The position numbers were made by a program, and so were the translations under genes. DNA of 64,000 nt from the NCBI GenBank assembly GCA_000827205.1, contig KN832578.1, positions 92,937 to 156,936 on the forward strand. The letters are read 5' to 3'. Positions within the stretch are counted from its first letter, which is position 1; every line of letters starts with the position of its first letter. Shown here piece by piece: positions 11,708-22,342 of this stretch. The DNA comes from Plicaturopsis crispa FD-325 SS-3. Its lineage: Eukaryota > Basidiomycota > Agaricomycetes > Amylocorticiales > Amylocorticiaceae. The notes below the pieces were generated by a model. It saw only the letters and a list, made by a program, of their open reading frames with translations, did no database searches and was not told where the DNA came from.

Positions 11708-12088
11708 CTTACTTACTTCTGCAGTGCGGCTCTGCTGCATCGTTTGCGTGCCATAAGCAAGGATCTCGGGGATCTCTGCGTCACACGACTTCGAACACTC
11801 TTGTCAATTTAATCTTGCCTTTCCCTCACATCGTGGACAATTCAGCACGTCAGCGCGTCAGCACTTCAGCAAATTACAATGCGTAGCACCCACTGTGACC
11901 CTTGCGGTGGAAGCATCCCACATTCTACTTGAAATCGTGTGCCATTGAAACAAAGCTATGCGTGCAATACAAGGTACAGAAGAATACATATGCACTGGAC
12001 GTGACGTGGTTGTTGAAGGGAATGCCAAAGTCCACTGGAAGGCCAAAATGAGGGAAACATGTTCTTCATAAGCGGAATCACCCGCCCA
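11708..12088. other. Convergent 3' region
   Basis: Lies between the 3' ends of RNA14 (+) and the membrane-protein gene (-). It probably holds both 3' UTRs and polyadenylation sites. I see no coding exon. Confidence 0.5.
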
Positions 12089-14075
12089 TTATTCATCGCT
12101 CCTCCCGCCCTTCTCCACGGCACTGACCGTCATCAGGACATCTCCCTTCTCCAGGTCTACGGGCGGCGCCCCCACAATAGGTGTACCGTTCTCCACCGGA
12201 AGCTCGGTGAGCCCACTGTCCATGACCTCTCGTAACCTGCTCAACTCCGTCGCCCGCTCCTTCCTGCTATCCCCTTGCCGCTCCTTTCGCCTCCCCCTCT
12301 CCACATCCACATCGTGGCCACTCCTGCTCCCCCCATCGCGCTCCATAGCCCGCCCCCGCCGCTCACCGTCATCCCGCGTGGGGCTCCAGAGCGCGCGCAC
12401 GGCACGGCGCTCGCGCGTGTTCATCGCGCTGCCGTAGCGCTTGAGCGTGCGCACGATGAGCGCGAAGTACACGGTGCCGAGCGCGAAGACGGCCGTGACG
12501 GCGATGCGCGGGCCGAGTGCAGCGTGCGGCGGGAGCGCGCTGGGGTCCGCGGGATCGGCGGTCGAGCCGGTGCGCCAGACGAAGGAGAGGATGGACACGA
12601 TGAAGAGGATCATCGACCTGGAGCGGGAGCCGCGTGAGTGAGCCGCGTGGGAGGGCAATGGAGAGGACGACATACCAGGCGAGCCAGATACCGGGCATAG
12701 CGAGGAGCACCCAGACGTTCCACCAGATCACGGTGTTCGTCTTGCGTGCTTCCTGCTCGTCGTTAGCTAAATGTAGTGACGCGAGGTGGGGTGCGTACCT
12801 CTGCCCATTTAGACGCCTTGTACATACTTCGCATCGTACCGAAGCGGACGATGTACATGCAGCCATAGGATAGACTCATGAGGGCGCAGATGAGAGATAA
12901 CAGGGCAGGGGTGCGAACGACCGGATCGTCTGCGGCGCTCGGGACTTGGAACATCGTCAGTATGGCGCTGCGAGAGAAATCAGCTACGCGGTTAGCAGGG
13001 GGAGCATTTGACATACGACAACAGCAATGCAGACACGACGTTGAGCGTCTTCCACTCGCGCAGAAGCGAGGTGATAAACTCCTCCCAGGAAATCTTGAAG
13101 CGGACAAGCGCGGGCGAGACGGTCGGCGGCGTCCATTCCTCGGGGAACGGGAGCACAGGCACCGTCGCGCCGCGGATGCTCGACGCGAGCGCGGCATCAA
13201 TCCCCGGCTCGCTGTGCCGCTCGCTCGCGGGCGCACACGCGTCGATCATGCGCTGGATGTCCGGCCGGCTCACCTCCGCGTCCTCGAATATGCGCGCGAC
13301 GCGGGAGAAGTACAGCGACGGAAGGCGCAGGAGCAGGTGGAGGTACACCTGGCGCGGGAGCGTGTCCGTAAGGAAGGTGCGCGCGTTCGCGGCGAAGACG
13401 GGGCTAGGCGCGGGGAGGCACGACGCGGGGAGGGGCAGGGCACAGGACGCAGACTGGGGCTCGCCCGAGTTTAGACGCTCGAGGCTGTGGCGGCGGTGAT
13501 GCTCCTTGTACTCGGCATAGCGCAGCCGCAGCTTAAACGGGTCAACGGGCACGAACGGCTCTTCGCGCGACTGGGGACGGTGGAGGCCGGACCACTGGAA
13601 CAGCCGCAGTGGCGAGTTTGTGCGCGACTGCGACCGCGACGCACCGCCGCCGTCGAGACTGTGCTTGCGCACGTTCGGGGGTGGGGTCTCGTGGAAAGAG
13701 CCGGGCGCGGGTGGGTCGCTGCCGCGGTTTGCACGCGAAAAAGCTGCACGGGAGCTGAGTTTCAGTGGATCGAGTACGTTGAAAATGCCTCTCACCTTGC
13801 CGGACGCTGTGCATGGTGGGTAAGGAACCGCGGTCGCTGTCAAAGGATACGCGTTGTTTCGGCGAATCCTTGGGCTGCTCTGGCGCGGTGCTCATGAGGA
13901 GGTTCGGCGCGGAGAACGACTCGAAAGAGGGAAGTGAAGTGGACGCGTCGACGCTGAGACCACCGCGGTTGGGCGCGCGGGTGCGACCGTGCGGCGGCAA
14001 CGAGGGCGGTGGCAGCGCAGAAAGTTTATCAGAACTGGTCAAGTTGGACGCCGTCGACATCTGTGAAACTGGCAT
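12089..14075 (-). CDS. Conserved basidiomycete multi-pass membrane protein
   Basis: Five exons join in frame from the ATG at 14075. The first half is hydrophilic and Ser/Pro-rich with no domain I know. It is followed by a block with YLHLLLRLPSLYFSRVARIF and WEEFITSLLREWKTLNVVSA. Hydrophobic segments follow: LLLSAILTMFQV, ALLSLICALMSLSYGCMYIV, IWWNVWVLLAMPGIWLAW, ILFIVSILSFVW and IAVTAVFALGTVYFALIV, giving about five membrane spans. The C-terminal tail is long, charged and Arg-rich. The motif run LSYGCMYIVRFGTM with an Ile/Trp-Trp-Asn-Val-Trp block is one I associate with uncharacterised proteins common in Agaricomycetes. No enzymatic motif is visible and I assign no function. Confidence 0.8.
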
Positions 14076-15312
14076 GATTTGGTGAGCATGTTTTAGCGAA
14101 CCAAATTGTCCAAATCATCAGATGTTTGGAATGCACGTTTGGGATGTGTTTACGGTTTGGACTCGCTAGAAACACTCACTGCTTGGTGGTACTCGATCCT
14201 CCACACTGGGAAAAGCTACGGGCCCCGTCAACGTCTCGACGAGCGGCAACTCCGCGCCTGCGCCTTTTGGCGAGTCCGTAAGCGGAGCCATCGTAAAGTC
14301 GTAAGATTAGATTCGTATCTTTGTCGTCGTTGTCGTACTTTGCGTCAGGCCTGAAGAAAGTGCGAGATTGAAGTCGTATCGGTGTCGTGAATGTCGTGGT
14401 TTGCGTCAGAAACTTGAAGCTGCCAGGCCTCTGCCTTCGTTACAGTCTGCACCTAAGTCTTGACACGGACGTTTCAAGGCTATTGGCGGTAGGTGGACAA
14501 AGTGCGCTCAACACTGCCAGAACACTGCGAGCAGTAGCGATGACATAGATTTCCTAATTTGGCGACCTCTGGCAGAAAAACAAAGGCCACAAAGCTCGAC
14601 ATACTTGACTCGGCCTCGACGGATTTGCTTTGCCCTGAGGAGCAGCCCAAATGCTAGCATAGAAATTGAGAGACCGGTTTTTGAGCGAAAATAACAGGAA
14701 AAACGATGCGGAAAACGATGCTTATGAAAACCTGCGTGCCAGCGTCGACGCGTCCATCACGAGTGCACCAAAAACTGTCACACGGAGAATCCGGAAAACG
14801 CCGGATTTCATCTTCCAAAAAATTGGCAGGCGGAAAACGACGACGAGCAGGTGGAAATGAAGCGGCGCATTGCACTTTGCTTGGAACTTTCATCTCGATA
14901 TCCTGGACGACATGCTTGCTCTGGCTCCCCAGGCTCGAAAACGCGGTCGAAATGCGTCGATTTTTCGCTAGCTCGATATTCCCATAAGCCATTGTTTCCC
15001 CTGGAGTCCTTGGCCGGTGCATTCCCACTTCATGGACCGATTCTGAGAGGAGAGGATGGGAAGAGTTGGTGGCAGCAGGCGGCGACGGCGAGGCGTTTGC
15101 GCTGGACGGAACCAAACAAAGCCAAATCTACGCGCCACAATGTGCCAAATCGGCTGTGGTTTCTTTGCCACGAATTCTGACGACAACAAAGGCGCCTTTC
15201 TTTACTTTCTGGAGCTCTCGGGGACTCGAACTGGCGGCTGTTTGCTTCTGATACACTGACTGTCTGACGAGCGGCGTAGAAAGAGCCCACGACTCTGAGC
15301 CTCCGTGCGCTC
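14076..15312. other. Long intergenic region between divergent genes
   Basis: This 1.2-kb gap lies between two outward-facing start codons, so it holds the promoters of the membrane-protein gene and of YTA7. It contains a degenerate 61-bp tandem duplication, listed separately. I see no supported exon. A T-arm-like stretch near 15210 does not fold as a tRNA. Confidence 0.5.
14298..14421. repeat. Degenerate 61-bp tandem duplication
   Basis: Two copies lie 61 bp apart. The best-matched 36-bp cores, 14313-14348 and 14374-14409, both begin TCGTATC and end TTTGCGTCAG and differ at about seven positions. GTCGT triplets recur inside each copy. It is non-coding and sits in a promoter region. Confidence 0.5.
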
Positions 15313-18300
15313 ATGCACGAACCGGAGAACGACCAGCAGGACCCGTCTTCCGTCGATATCGAGAACCACTTAGTCCCAGAGAACCCAGCAGATCTTTTCG
15401 GCGAGGGCGTTCCCGTTCGCCAGGACTTCCCCGAAGAAAAATTGACAATCAAAGTGCCACCAATGGTCAGTAGCGGTGGTCCAGTATACGGCCTGCGCCG
15501 CTCCGCGCGCAGACGTACATCGTCTGCCGACGGAGACCAGCATCAGCCATCCGGATCGGAGTACCATGAGAGCGAGAAGTCTATGGAGGTCGACCCTCAG
15601 CCCGAGCCTGAACCGTCGCCGCCCGTCGAGTATGCGACGACACAGAGAGGCCGCAGGATAGCTCGAAAATCGTATCGCGAGTCAGCGAGCGAGGACGATT
15701 TCATAGGCGAGCCGGATGGGGAGCCTGCGCCGAGAACAAAGCAGCAGGCAGACGACGACGAAGATGAAGAAGATCATGCCCCTCGGCGATCTGGCAGGAG
15801 GCGCAACAACAATCTGGGCGGTTTCATCGCCACCGACGAAGAGAGTGAGAATGGCGCAGTCCGCTACCAGACCAGGAGCAGGAACAAGAAGCCCCCTCCC
15901 AAACCCGCAGCCAATGGACAAGCCGCACGTCCGGCACGCAAAGGCCCCTCCGACCGTGCAAGACGTATGGCGCGTCGCAGCGCGCGCGCGAAGGAGGAGG
16001 ACGGCGAATTCAATATTGACGATGGCGGCTCCTCGGGGTCCGCAGACGGTGACGGCTCCATGGAGGACGCACCGCGCACATCTTCTGACGTGGATGCGGA
16101 TGGTGAGCCGGATGAAGGTGAAGTAGAGCAAGAGGCCGAGGGCGATGGCAAGCCGTATGCACTTCGACAGCGGGCCAAAATCAATTACGCGATCCCTCCA
16201 CCATTGGAAGATATGAGACCTCCACCCAAGCCCCGTTCGGGTGGCGGACGTGCGGGCGGCGGCGGACATGGAGGCGGACGGAATGGAGGCCGAAAGGGTC
16301 CAGGGTGGAGTGCAACGGGTGCTGAGCTAGGTCGATGGATGGGGATGGCCGGTGATGACTCTGTAAGTACGCGTTGGTCGAGTCAATATAGTGCACATTG
16401 ACAAGAGTTTCTCGCAGGACTCTGATTATAATACGCGTACGCCTCGAAAACCATTCGGCGCAGGTGCGGGTGGTGTCTTCGGGGGCGGTGCTGCTGTTGC
16501 CGGGGGAGGAGCGGGTGGCATGATGCCCAGCGACCTTGCTGCAGCTGCGGGCACACCCTCGAATCTTGGCAAAGTTGGCGATGCAGCTCTGGCAGACGCG
16601 GATCCACTTGGAGTGAACACAAATGTGACATTCGACGAAGTTGGAGGGCTAGATGATCGTGAGTACCATATAATTGGTTCCCGGCGCGTCGCTAACACAG
16701 TCTACCAGACATTCATGCGTTGAAGGAAATGACTCTCCTGCCGTTGCTATATCCTGAAGTCTTCCAGCGATTTGACGTCACCCCTCCCCGTGGTGTTCTT
16801 TTCCATGGTCCACCTGGTACGGGTAAAACTTTACTTGCTCGAGCCCTTGCTGCGAGCTGTCGCACTAACGGCAAAGCGATTTGTAAGTTCTATCTATAAA
16901 CTCGGACGCTGCAGTAAATAACCATAGTAAATTTCTCGTAGCGTTCTTCATGCGGAAAGGCGCCGACTGCCTGTCAAAATGGGTGGGCGAGGCTGAGCGA
17001 CAATTGCGCTTGCTCTTCGAGGAGGCTCGCAATTGCCAGCCCAGCATCATATTCTTCGACGAGATCGACGGTCTCGCGCCCGTTCGCTCGTCGAAGCAGG
17101 ACCAGATCCACGCCTCGATTGTGTCTACACTGCTTGCGCTCATGGACGGTATGGACGGCCGCGGCCAAGTCGTTGTCATCGGCGCCACCAACAGGCCGGA
17201 TGCCATCGATCCTGCGCTGCGGCGACCAGGCCGCTTCGACAGGGAGTTCTATTTCCCCTTGCCTGGGTTGGAAGCCCGCGAGCGGATCTTAGGTATCATG
17301 ACCAAGAAGTGGGACGGATGGGACGGGGAGAAGGGCGTCGAGAGTGTTAAGGGACTGGCGAAACTTACTAAGGGATATGGTGGTGCTGATTTAAGGGTCA
17401 GTATTGTCAAATATCTTATCAGTCCATCTTTCTGACGCGGAGGGTCAGGCTCTATGTACGGAGGCCACACTAAATGCTATACAACGACGTTACCCCCAGA
17501 TCTACCAGTCGAACGAGCGCCTACTGCTTGAACCGGAAACGATCGGCGTAGGCTTACGGGACTTCATGATTTCTGTCAAGAGTGAGCCGTGACGCGATAG
17601 CGATGTATGAAGATATGTGCTAACCCTTTTTGCAGAGCTTGTCCCATCGGCGGCTCGCTCGACATCGTCATCTGCTTCCCCGCTCCCGTCACAATTCGTG
17701 CCTCTACTCCAGGATGCCTTGGATAAAGTCAAGAACGTCATTGATAAAGTGCTCCCCATTAGCAAGAAGCGGACCGCACTCGAGGAGGCCGAGTTTGAAG
17801 ACGATGGAGAGGAAGGGGCACTCGAAAGAGAGATCCAGATGCAACGTGAGTAGTGAATTCGCCTTTCCACAACGAAGCCCTGGTCTGACCAATATTGAAT
17901 ATGAAGATATCGAAACTCTTCGTGTATACCGACCCCGTGTAATACTGCACGGTCCCGTGGGTATGGGCCAAGGATACGTCGGGGCTGCTGCGTTGCATCA
18001 TCTGGAAGGTTACCACGTGCAGACGTTGGAACTTGGCAGCCTGATGAGCGATTCGACGCGGGTGAGCCTTATGTGTTTGAGATTCGTGTAGAGTGATGCT
18101 AAACGTCTCGCAGACAATTGAGGCGGCCATTGTCCAACTCTTCGTAGAAGCAAAGCGCCACCAACCCTCAGTCATATATATCCCCTCTCTCGTCGGCTGG
18201 TGTGCCGCAGTCTCAGAAACCTCCCGCTCCACCGTCCGTGCAATGCTGGAAACTTTGGCGCCAACCGATCCTATATTGTTACTCGCCGTTGTCGACGGCC

Positions 18301-20114
18301 CATACTCTGCCCTTCCTCGCGATGTACGCTCATGGTTTGGGCCGACGAAGGACAACCGCGTCGAGCTTACCAAGCCAGACCCAAATCAACGCGAAAAATA
18401 CTTCTTGGAGCTGGTCAATGATATCAAGCGGCCCCCGAATGAGTTCGCCGATGGCGTCAAGCGGAAGAAGAGGATACTCGAAAAACTCCCCATCGCTCCG
18501 CCTATCGAACCTCGCCAGCCGACGGCTGCGGAACTGGCGGTTCAGGAGGAAAATGACCAGCGGACAATCGCGCTGCTGAAGTACCGCCTCGGTCCCATAC
18601 TGACCGAATTGAAACGGAAGTTCAAGCGGTTTACCAAAAGAGCGACCGTAAGCTTTGTGCCAACTTGATTATCTGATAATTTGCTAACCTCCAAACAGGA
18701 CGAATATACTTTCGATGCTCCGGAGTACGCTCCTGCTCAAGTTGAGACAGTCACGACCACCGTTGAGGTTCGAGAAGGTCCCAACGGCGTCGTTGAAGTC
18801 GTCGATGAACAGCGAACAACGGAAGAACATGCAGAGCGCCAGATCAACGGCGTGGGCCTCGAGCAACAGCAGCAGCAAATGGAACGAATGCCCCCGCTGT
18901 ACGATATGGACCTCGAGCGCATGCACGTCGAGCTCTACAAGGGCAAATACCTGACGCCCAAAGACTTCCTCGACGACGTTGGCAAAATCGTCCACAATGC
19001 CGCCGTCCATATGAACGAGGACCCGGAGCGCCTATACAAAGCGCAGGCCATGTTCACCGCGACGGAGGTCAGCGTCCACGAATTCGATCCGCAGTTACGG
19101 CTGGAGTGCGAGCGCATGGCCCCGCGGGAGCGACAGCGACGGGAGGAACACCGCAAGAGCAAGGGAAAAGGCAAAGCGGCGGATAACGGCGGGCTCAATG
19201 GGGTCGCTCACGCCCAGGGTATCCGGCGAAGCGCACGGAACAATGGCCAACTTCCGGACTACACCCTTACCGATCCCACGAAGCTAGAGCGGAGGCTGAA
19301 GCGACAACGCTCTGCCGAGGCTGGGGCGGGCTCTCATGCATCGGAGGAGGACAACGCCGATGGCCACACTGCAAAACGCTCGAGAGTTGGCAGCGAAGAC
19401 GAACTTGATATCGTCGGCCCCAATTCCTCGCCTCCGCATGTGCTCGGAGTACGGTTTGCGTCAGATCTACAGCCTATGGAGGTTATACGCGAGTCATCCC
19501 CTCTTGACGGTCGTAGACCGAATCACGCACCACAGGTATCACCCCCAGCATCTCCCTCCCCTCGCAAACCAACCGGATTCGATCCATTCTTGCTCAATCC
19601 TCTGCCCGAACCCGGACCGTCGGGGTCTCACCTCAACGGAATGGACGCTATGCGGCCTTTCGATCATGCTGGCCCTTCTTCTACTGTCACACCCGAACTA
19701 CCCGCTCCCCTCGACTTTTTCCGTGGCAATAGTGCTGCTGCACCTTCGCCTCAGCCTGCTATTGATAACCCTATGCAAGTTGACGAGCCTAGCCGATCGC
19801 GACACTCTCCTCAGGACGACACACCTAATCCGCCGGAGCCAATGGAAGCCGAGCGCTCTCCTACCCCCCACCCGGATTTCCATCTCGATGAAGGCTTGCT
19901 GTATGATCTGCAGAAAGCATTCCGCGATGACACCGGCGCGTTGGCCGTGGAGGAGCTCGAGCAGCTGCGTGCGACGTGTCTGGGCGCTGTGTGGCGACAC
20001 CGGACGGACTGGGACAGGGACGGTCTCGTGCGCGAGCTTCGCACTGTGGTGAAAGAATTTGTAGAGGAAGTTGCTGACAACGATATGGACTGGGGTAATT
20101 CGCCCGGACATTGA
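15313..20114 (+). CDS. YTA7: AAA-ATPase/bromodomain chromatin factor Yta7 (ATAD2/Abo1)
   Basis: Nine exons join in frame from the ATG at 15313. Domains in order: a long acidic and basic disordered N-terminus; an AAA domain with [10 protein letters not shown], Walker A GPPGTGKT, Walker [11 protein letters not shown], sensor [20 protein letters not shown] and [15 protein letters not shown]; a second, degenerate AAA module ([19 protein letters not shown], with no Walker A GKT); the PNQREKYF linker; and a bromodomain region with [36 protein letters not shown] and [13 protein letters not shown] charged C-terminal tail carries Pro/Ser-rich stretches. This architecture is that of yeast Yta7, fission yeast Abo1 and human ATAD2, which bind histone H3-H4 and use ATP to load or remove histones. 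The inactive second AAA ring is a family trait, not a defect here. Confidence 0.94.
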
Positions 20115-20419
20115 TTTTCTTTTCCTTTCGTTGGGCTCCGTTGTTTGTATCTTTTGCTTTTATATTGTACAGTCGTCCTCGAGCTCAATCGTTATCCTTA
20201 TGTCTACCCGTTATGCTATTGGCATCGCCCAAATTTCAAGTACACTATCATCGTGCCACTCGCGCGTAGCTATCATGTGCGGCAAAAATCAAAGCTCGTG
20301 ACGAGAACATATTCGAGTTCTCGGACGCGCCATCGATAATCTCGGGCTTCAGTTTCTGCAAGTTCCCAAGTTTCTAGATACCCAAGGTTATACCTTTCGA
20401 CCTCGCGCAACGACGTCTC
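20115..20419. other. Intergenic: YTA7 3' flank and oxidoreductase promoter
   Basis: A short gap between two plus-strand genes. It probably holds the YTA7 3' UTR and the upstream promoter of the FAD oxidoreductase. I see nothing else in it. Confidence 0.5.
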
Positions 20420-22222
20420 ATGTCTACACCACGGTTTCCCCTGCCTGTAAACCAGCTTGCAGTTCAGCAAGCGGTCCTTGAGGACCTTCCCTCGCCGGCA
20501 CCTTGTCCTCTGCCAGTCCCAGATCCAACGCGCGCTTTCTGGCTAAGTCCCGATGCGAATCCACTGGCAACAGAGGGGAGTACAGGACCAATTACTGACG
20601 ATGCTGATGTAGTTATCGTTGGGTCAGGTCTCACTGGGGTGGGTGCAGCCTATCACCTCGCCGAGCTGCTGAAGGACCGGCCGACGAAAGTGGTTATTCT
20701 GGAGGCTCGAGATTTCTGTGAGTTCTAGCGAGCCCGTGCTGGATCATACCGTACATACTCATCGTCGACGTTAGGCTCTGGTGCTACTGGCACGTCTCTT
20801 CACAACTGCATGACCTTTGTGTAGACCTGACGTGCACAGGCAGAAACGGTGGCCATTTGACGGCAAATCCTTTCCACGAGTTTGTCGAGCGATCGACGCG
20901 CCATTCTACGTCTGCCGCTGTCAAGGCAGTTGCGATCGAGGAGTACACAGTGTCCTCCCTTTTGGATATCATAGCCAAACACGACCTGGCCGGTTACGTC
21001 GATCTCGTTCAAGGCGGACGAATCACACTCCTTGTATCAGACGAAGAATTCGCGGACGCAAAGCGAGACTTTGACGCTGCGTCTAGTGCAGGCGTAGATT
21101 TGAGCCAGATAGCATGGCTTACTGCAGACGAAGTCGCCAAGGTACGTGAACAAGACCGTAGGCGGATAAGATACGCGAGTTGATCACCTCCGCAAGACAT
21201 TCGGTGTACCACATCCAGCAATCCAAACTCCAGGAAACAATCTCTGGCCGCTCAAGCTAGTCACGAAGCTGTACGGCCTCGCCAAGTCCCGCTCTCCCAA
21301 CTTTTCCCTCGCCCTCCATACCCACACACCCGCTACCGCCATCACCCCATCCACCTCCGGTCCGCGCAGATGGGCCGTGCACACACCCCGCGGCATCGTC
21401 CACACCACGCACGTCCTGCACGCCACAAACGCATACGCGTCGCACCTCCTGCCGAACCTCGCGTCCGCGATCACCCCGACGCGCGCGCAGGTTATCGCGA
21501 CCCGCGAGCACGGGGACAGGATTGGACAGGAGAGGATGGAGGCGTGGAGCGCGAACCAGGGGTTCGAGTATTGGTTCCCTAGGCCTCGTCAAGAGGGTGA
21601 GGAGTCCGGTCCTTTGATCATTCTCGGGGGCGGCCGCGAGGTTGCATCGCCTGAGTACGAATTCGGCGTCGCAGATGATTCTACCGTGAACGAGAAAGTG
21701 GGCAAGGCCCTACGGTCGGTCCTTCCGGGTGTATTTGGTGGCGCCAGCTCGGAGTGGAAGACTGAGCAAGAATGGGTACGTCGTCTTGTGCCGGTAGCCA
21801 CGCCGATGCCACTCATGCTGTTGTATCTGTAGACTGGCATCATGGGCTTTACGAAGCTAGGCGATCCATTTGTGCGTGATCAAGGCGACCTATCTTCCCC
21901 CATCTGACGTTCACGCTCGTTGATACTAATTTATTCTAGGTGGGACCGGTGCTGGATGCTTCGGGAAATGAAGCACCCTACGAGGGCCAATTCATTGCCG
22001 CGGGATACACGGGCCACGGAATGCCGAGGGCTTTTGCCTGGTAAGTTCGCTGCCATCTCGGACGCGACGCATCCCGTCACTGATATGGTTCCATCATGTA
22101 GCGCCGAGGTCGTCTCGCAGTTGATTGCGCAAAAGCTGACTGAGAGTAGCGAGGAGTGGAAGGCGCCTGACTGGTTGCCAGAACATTATTTGACGTGGAA
22201 CAGGATTCACCGGGTAGTTTGA
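20420..22222 (+). CDS. FAD-dependent oxidoreductase, DAO family
   Basis: About seven exons. The N-terminus carries the FAD Rossmann motif VVIVGSGLTGVGAAYHL, followed after splicing by the conserved FCSGATGRNGGHL segment of the DAO fold. Later blocks are EYTVSSLL, RGIVHTTHVLHATNAYA, EWTGIMGFTKLGDPFVG and GQFIAAGYTGHGMPRAFACAE, which bind the flavin near the C-terminus. These enzymes oxidise amine or amino-acid substrates, giving imine and hydrogen peroxide; the exact substrate cannot be told from sequence. Exon 2 is only 15 nt (20775-20789). The intron after it (20790-20839) begins with GC, not GT. The gene ends close to the 3' end of a kinase-like gene on the other strand, in convergent orientation. 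Confidence 0.88.
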
Positions 22223-22342
22223 CGTCGTGCACTGGAGTGTCCAGTAATAAACAGGTTGAATCCGAAAGCAAAGATATCGAACAATACAAACTACATGAAG
22301 TCGTATGAAAACCATACATGACTTCTCCAAATAAGTTGCGAA

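Noticed and set aside
12369-13474. Plus-strand Arg-rich frames opposite the membrane-protein gene
   Set aside because: They are high-GC shadows of the minus-strand coding exons, which carry conserved membrane segments.
15190-15260. tRNA-like T-arm (GTTCGAGT on the minus strand)
   Set aside because: The flanking bases do not pair into a T-stem and no anticodon or D-arm is found nearby.
18681-20114. Separate gene for the 3' part of YTA7
   Set aside because: The frame joins cleanly to the previous exon by a GT-AG intron ending in CAAACAG, and the bromodomain belongs to the Yta7 architecture.
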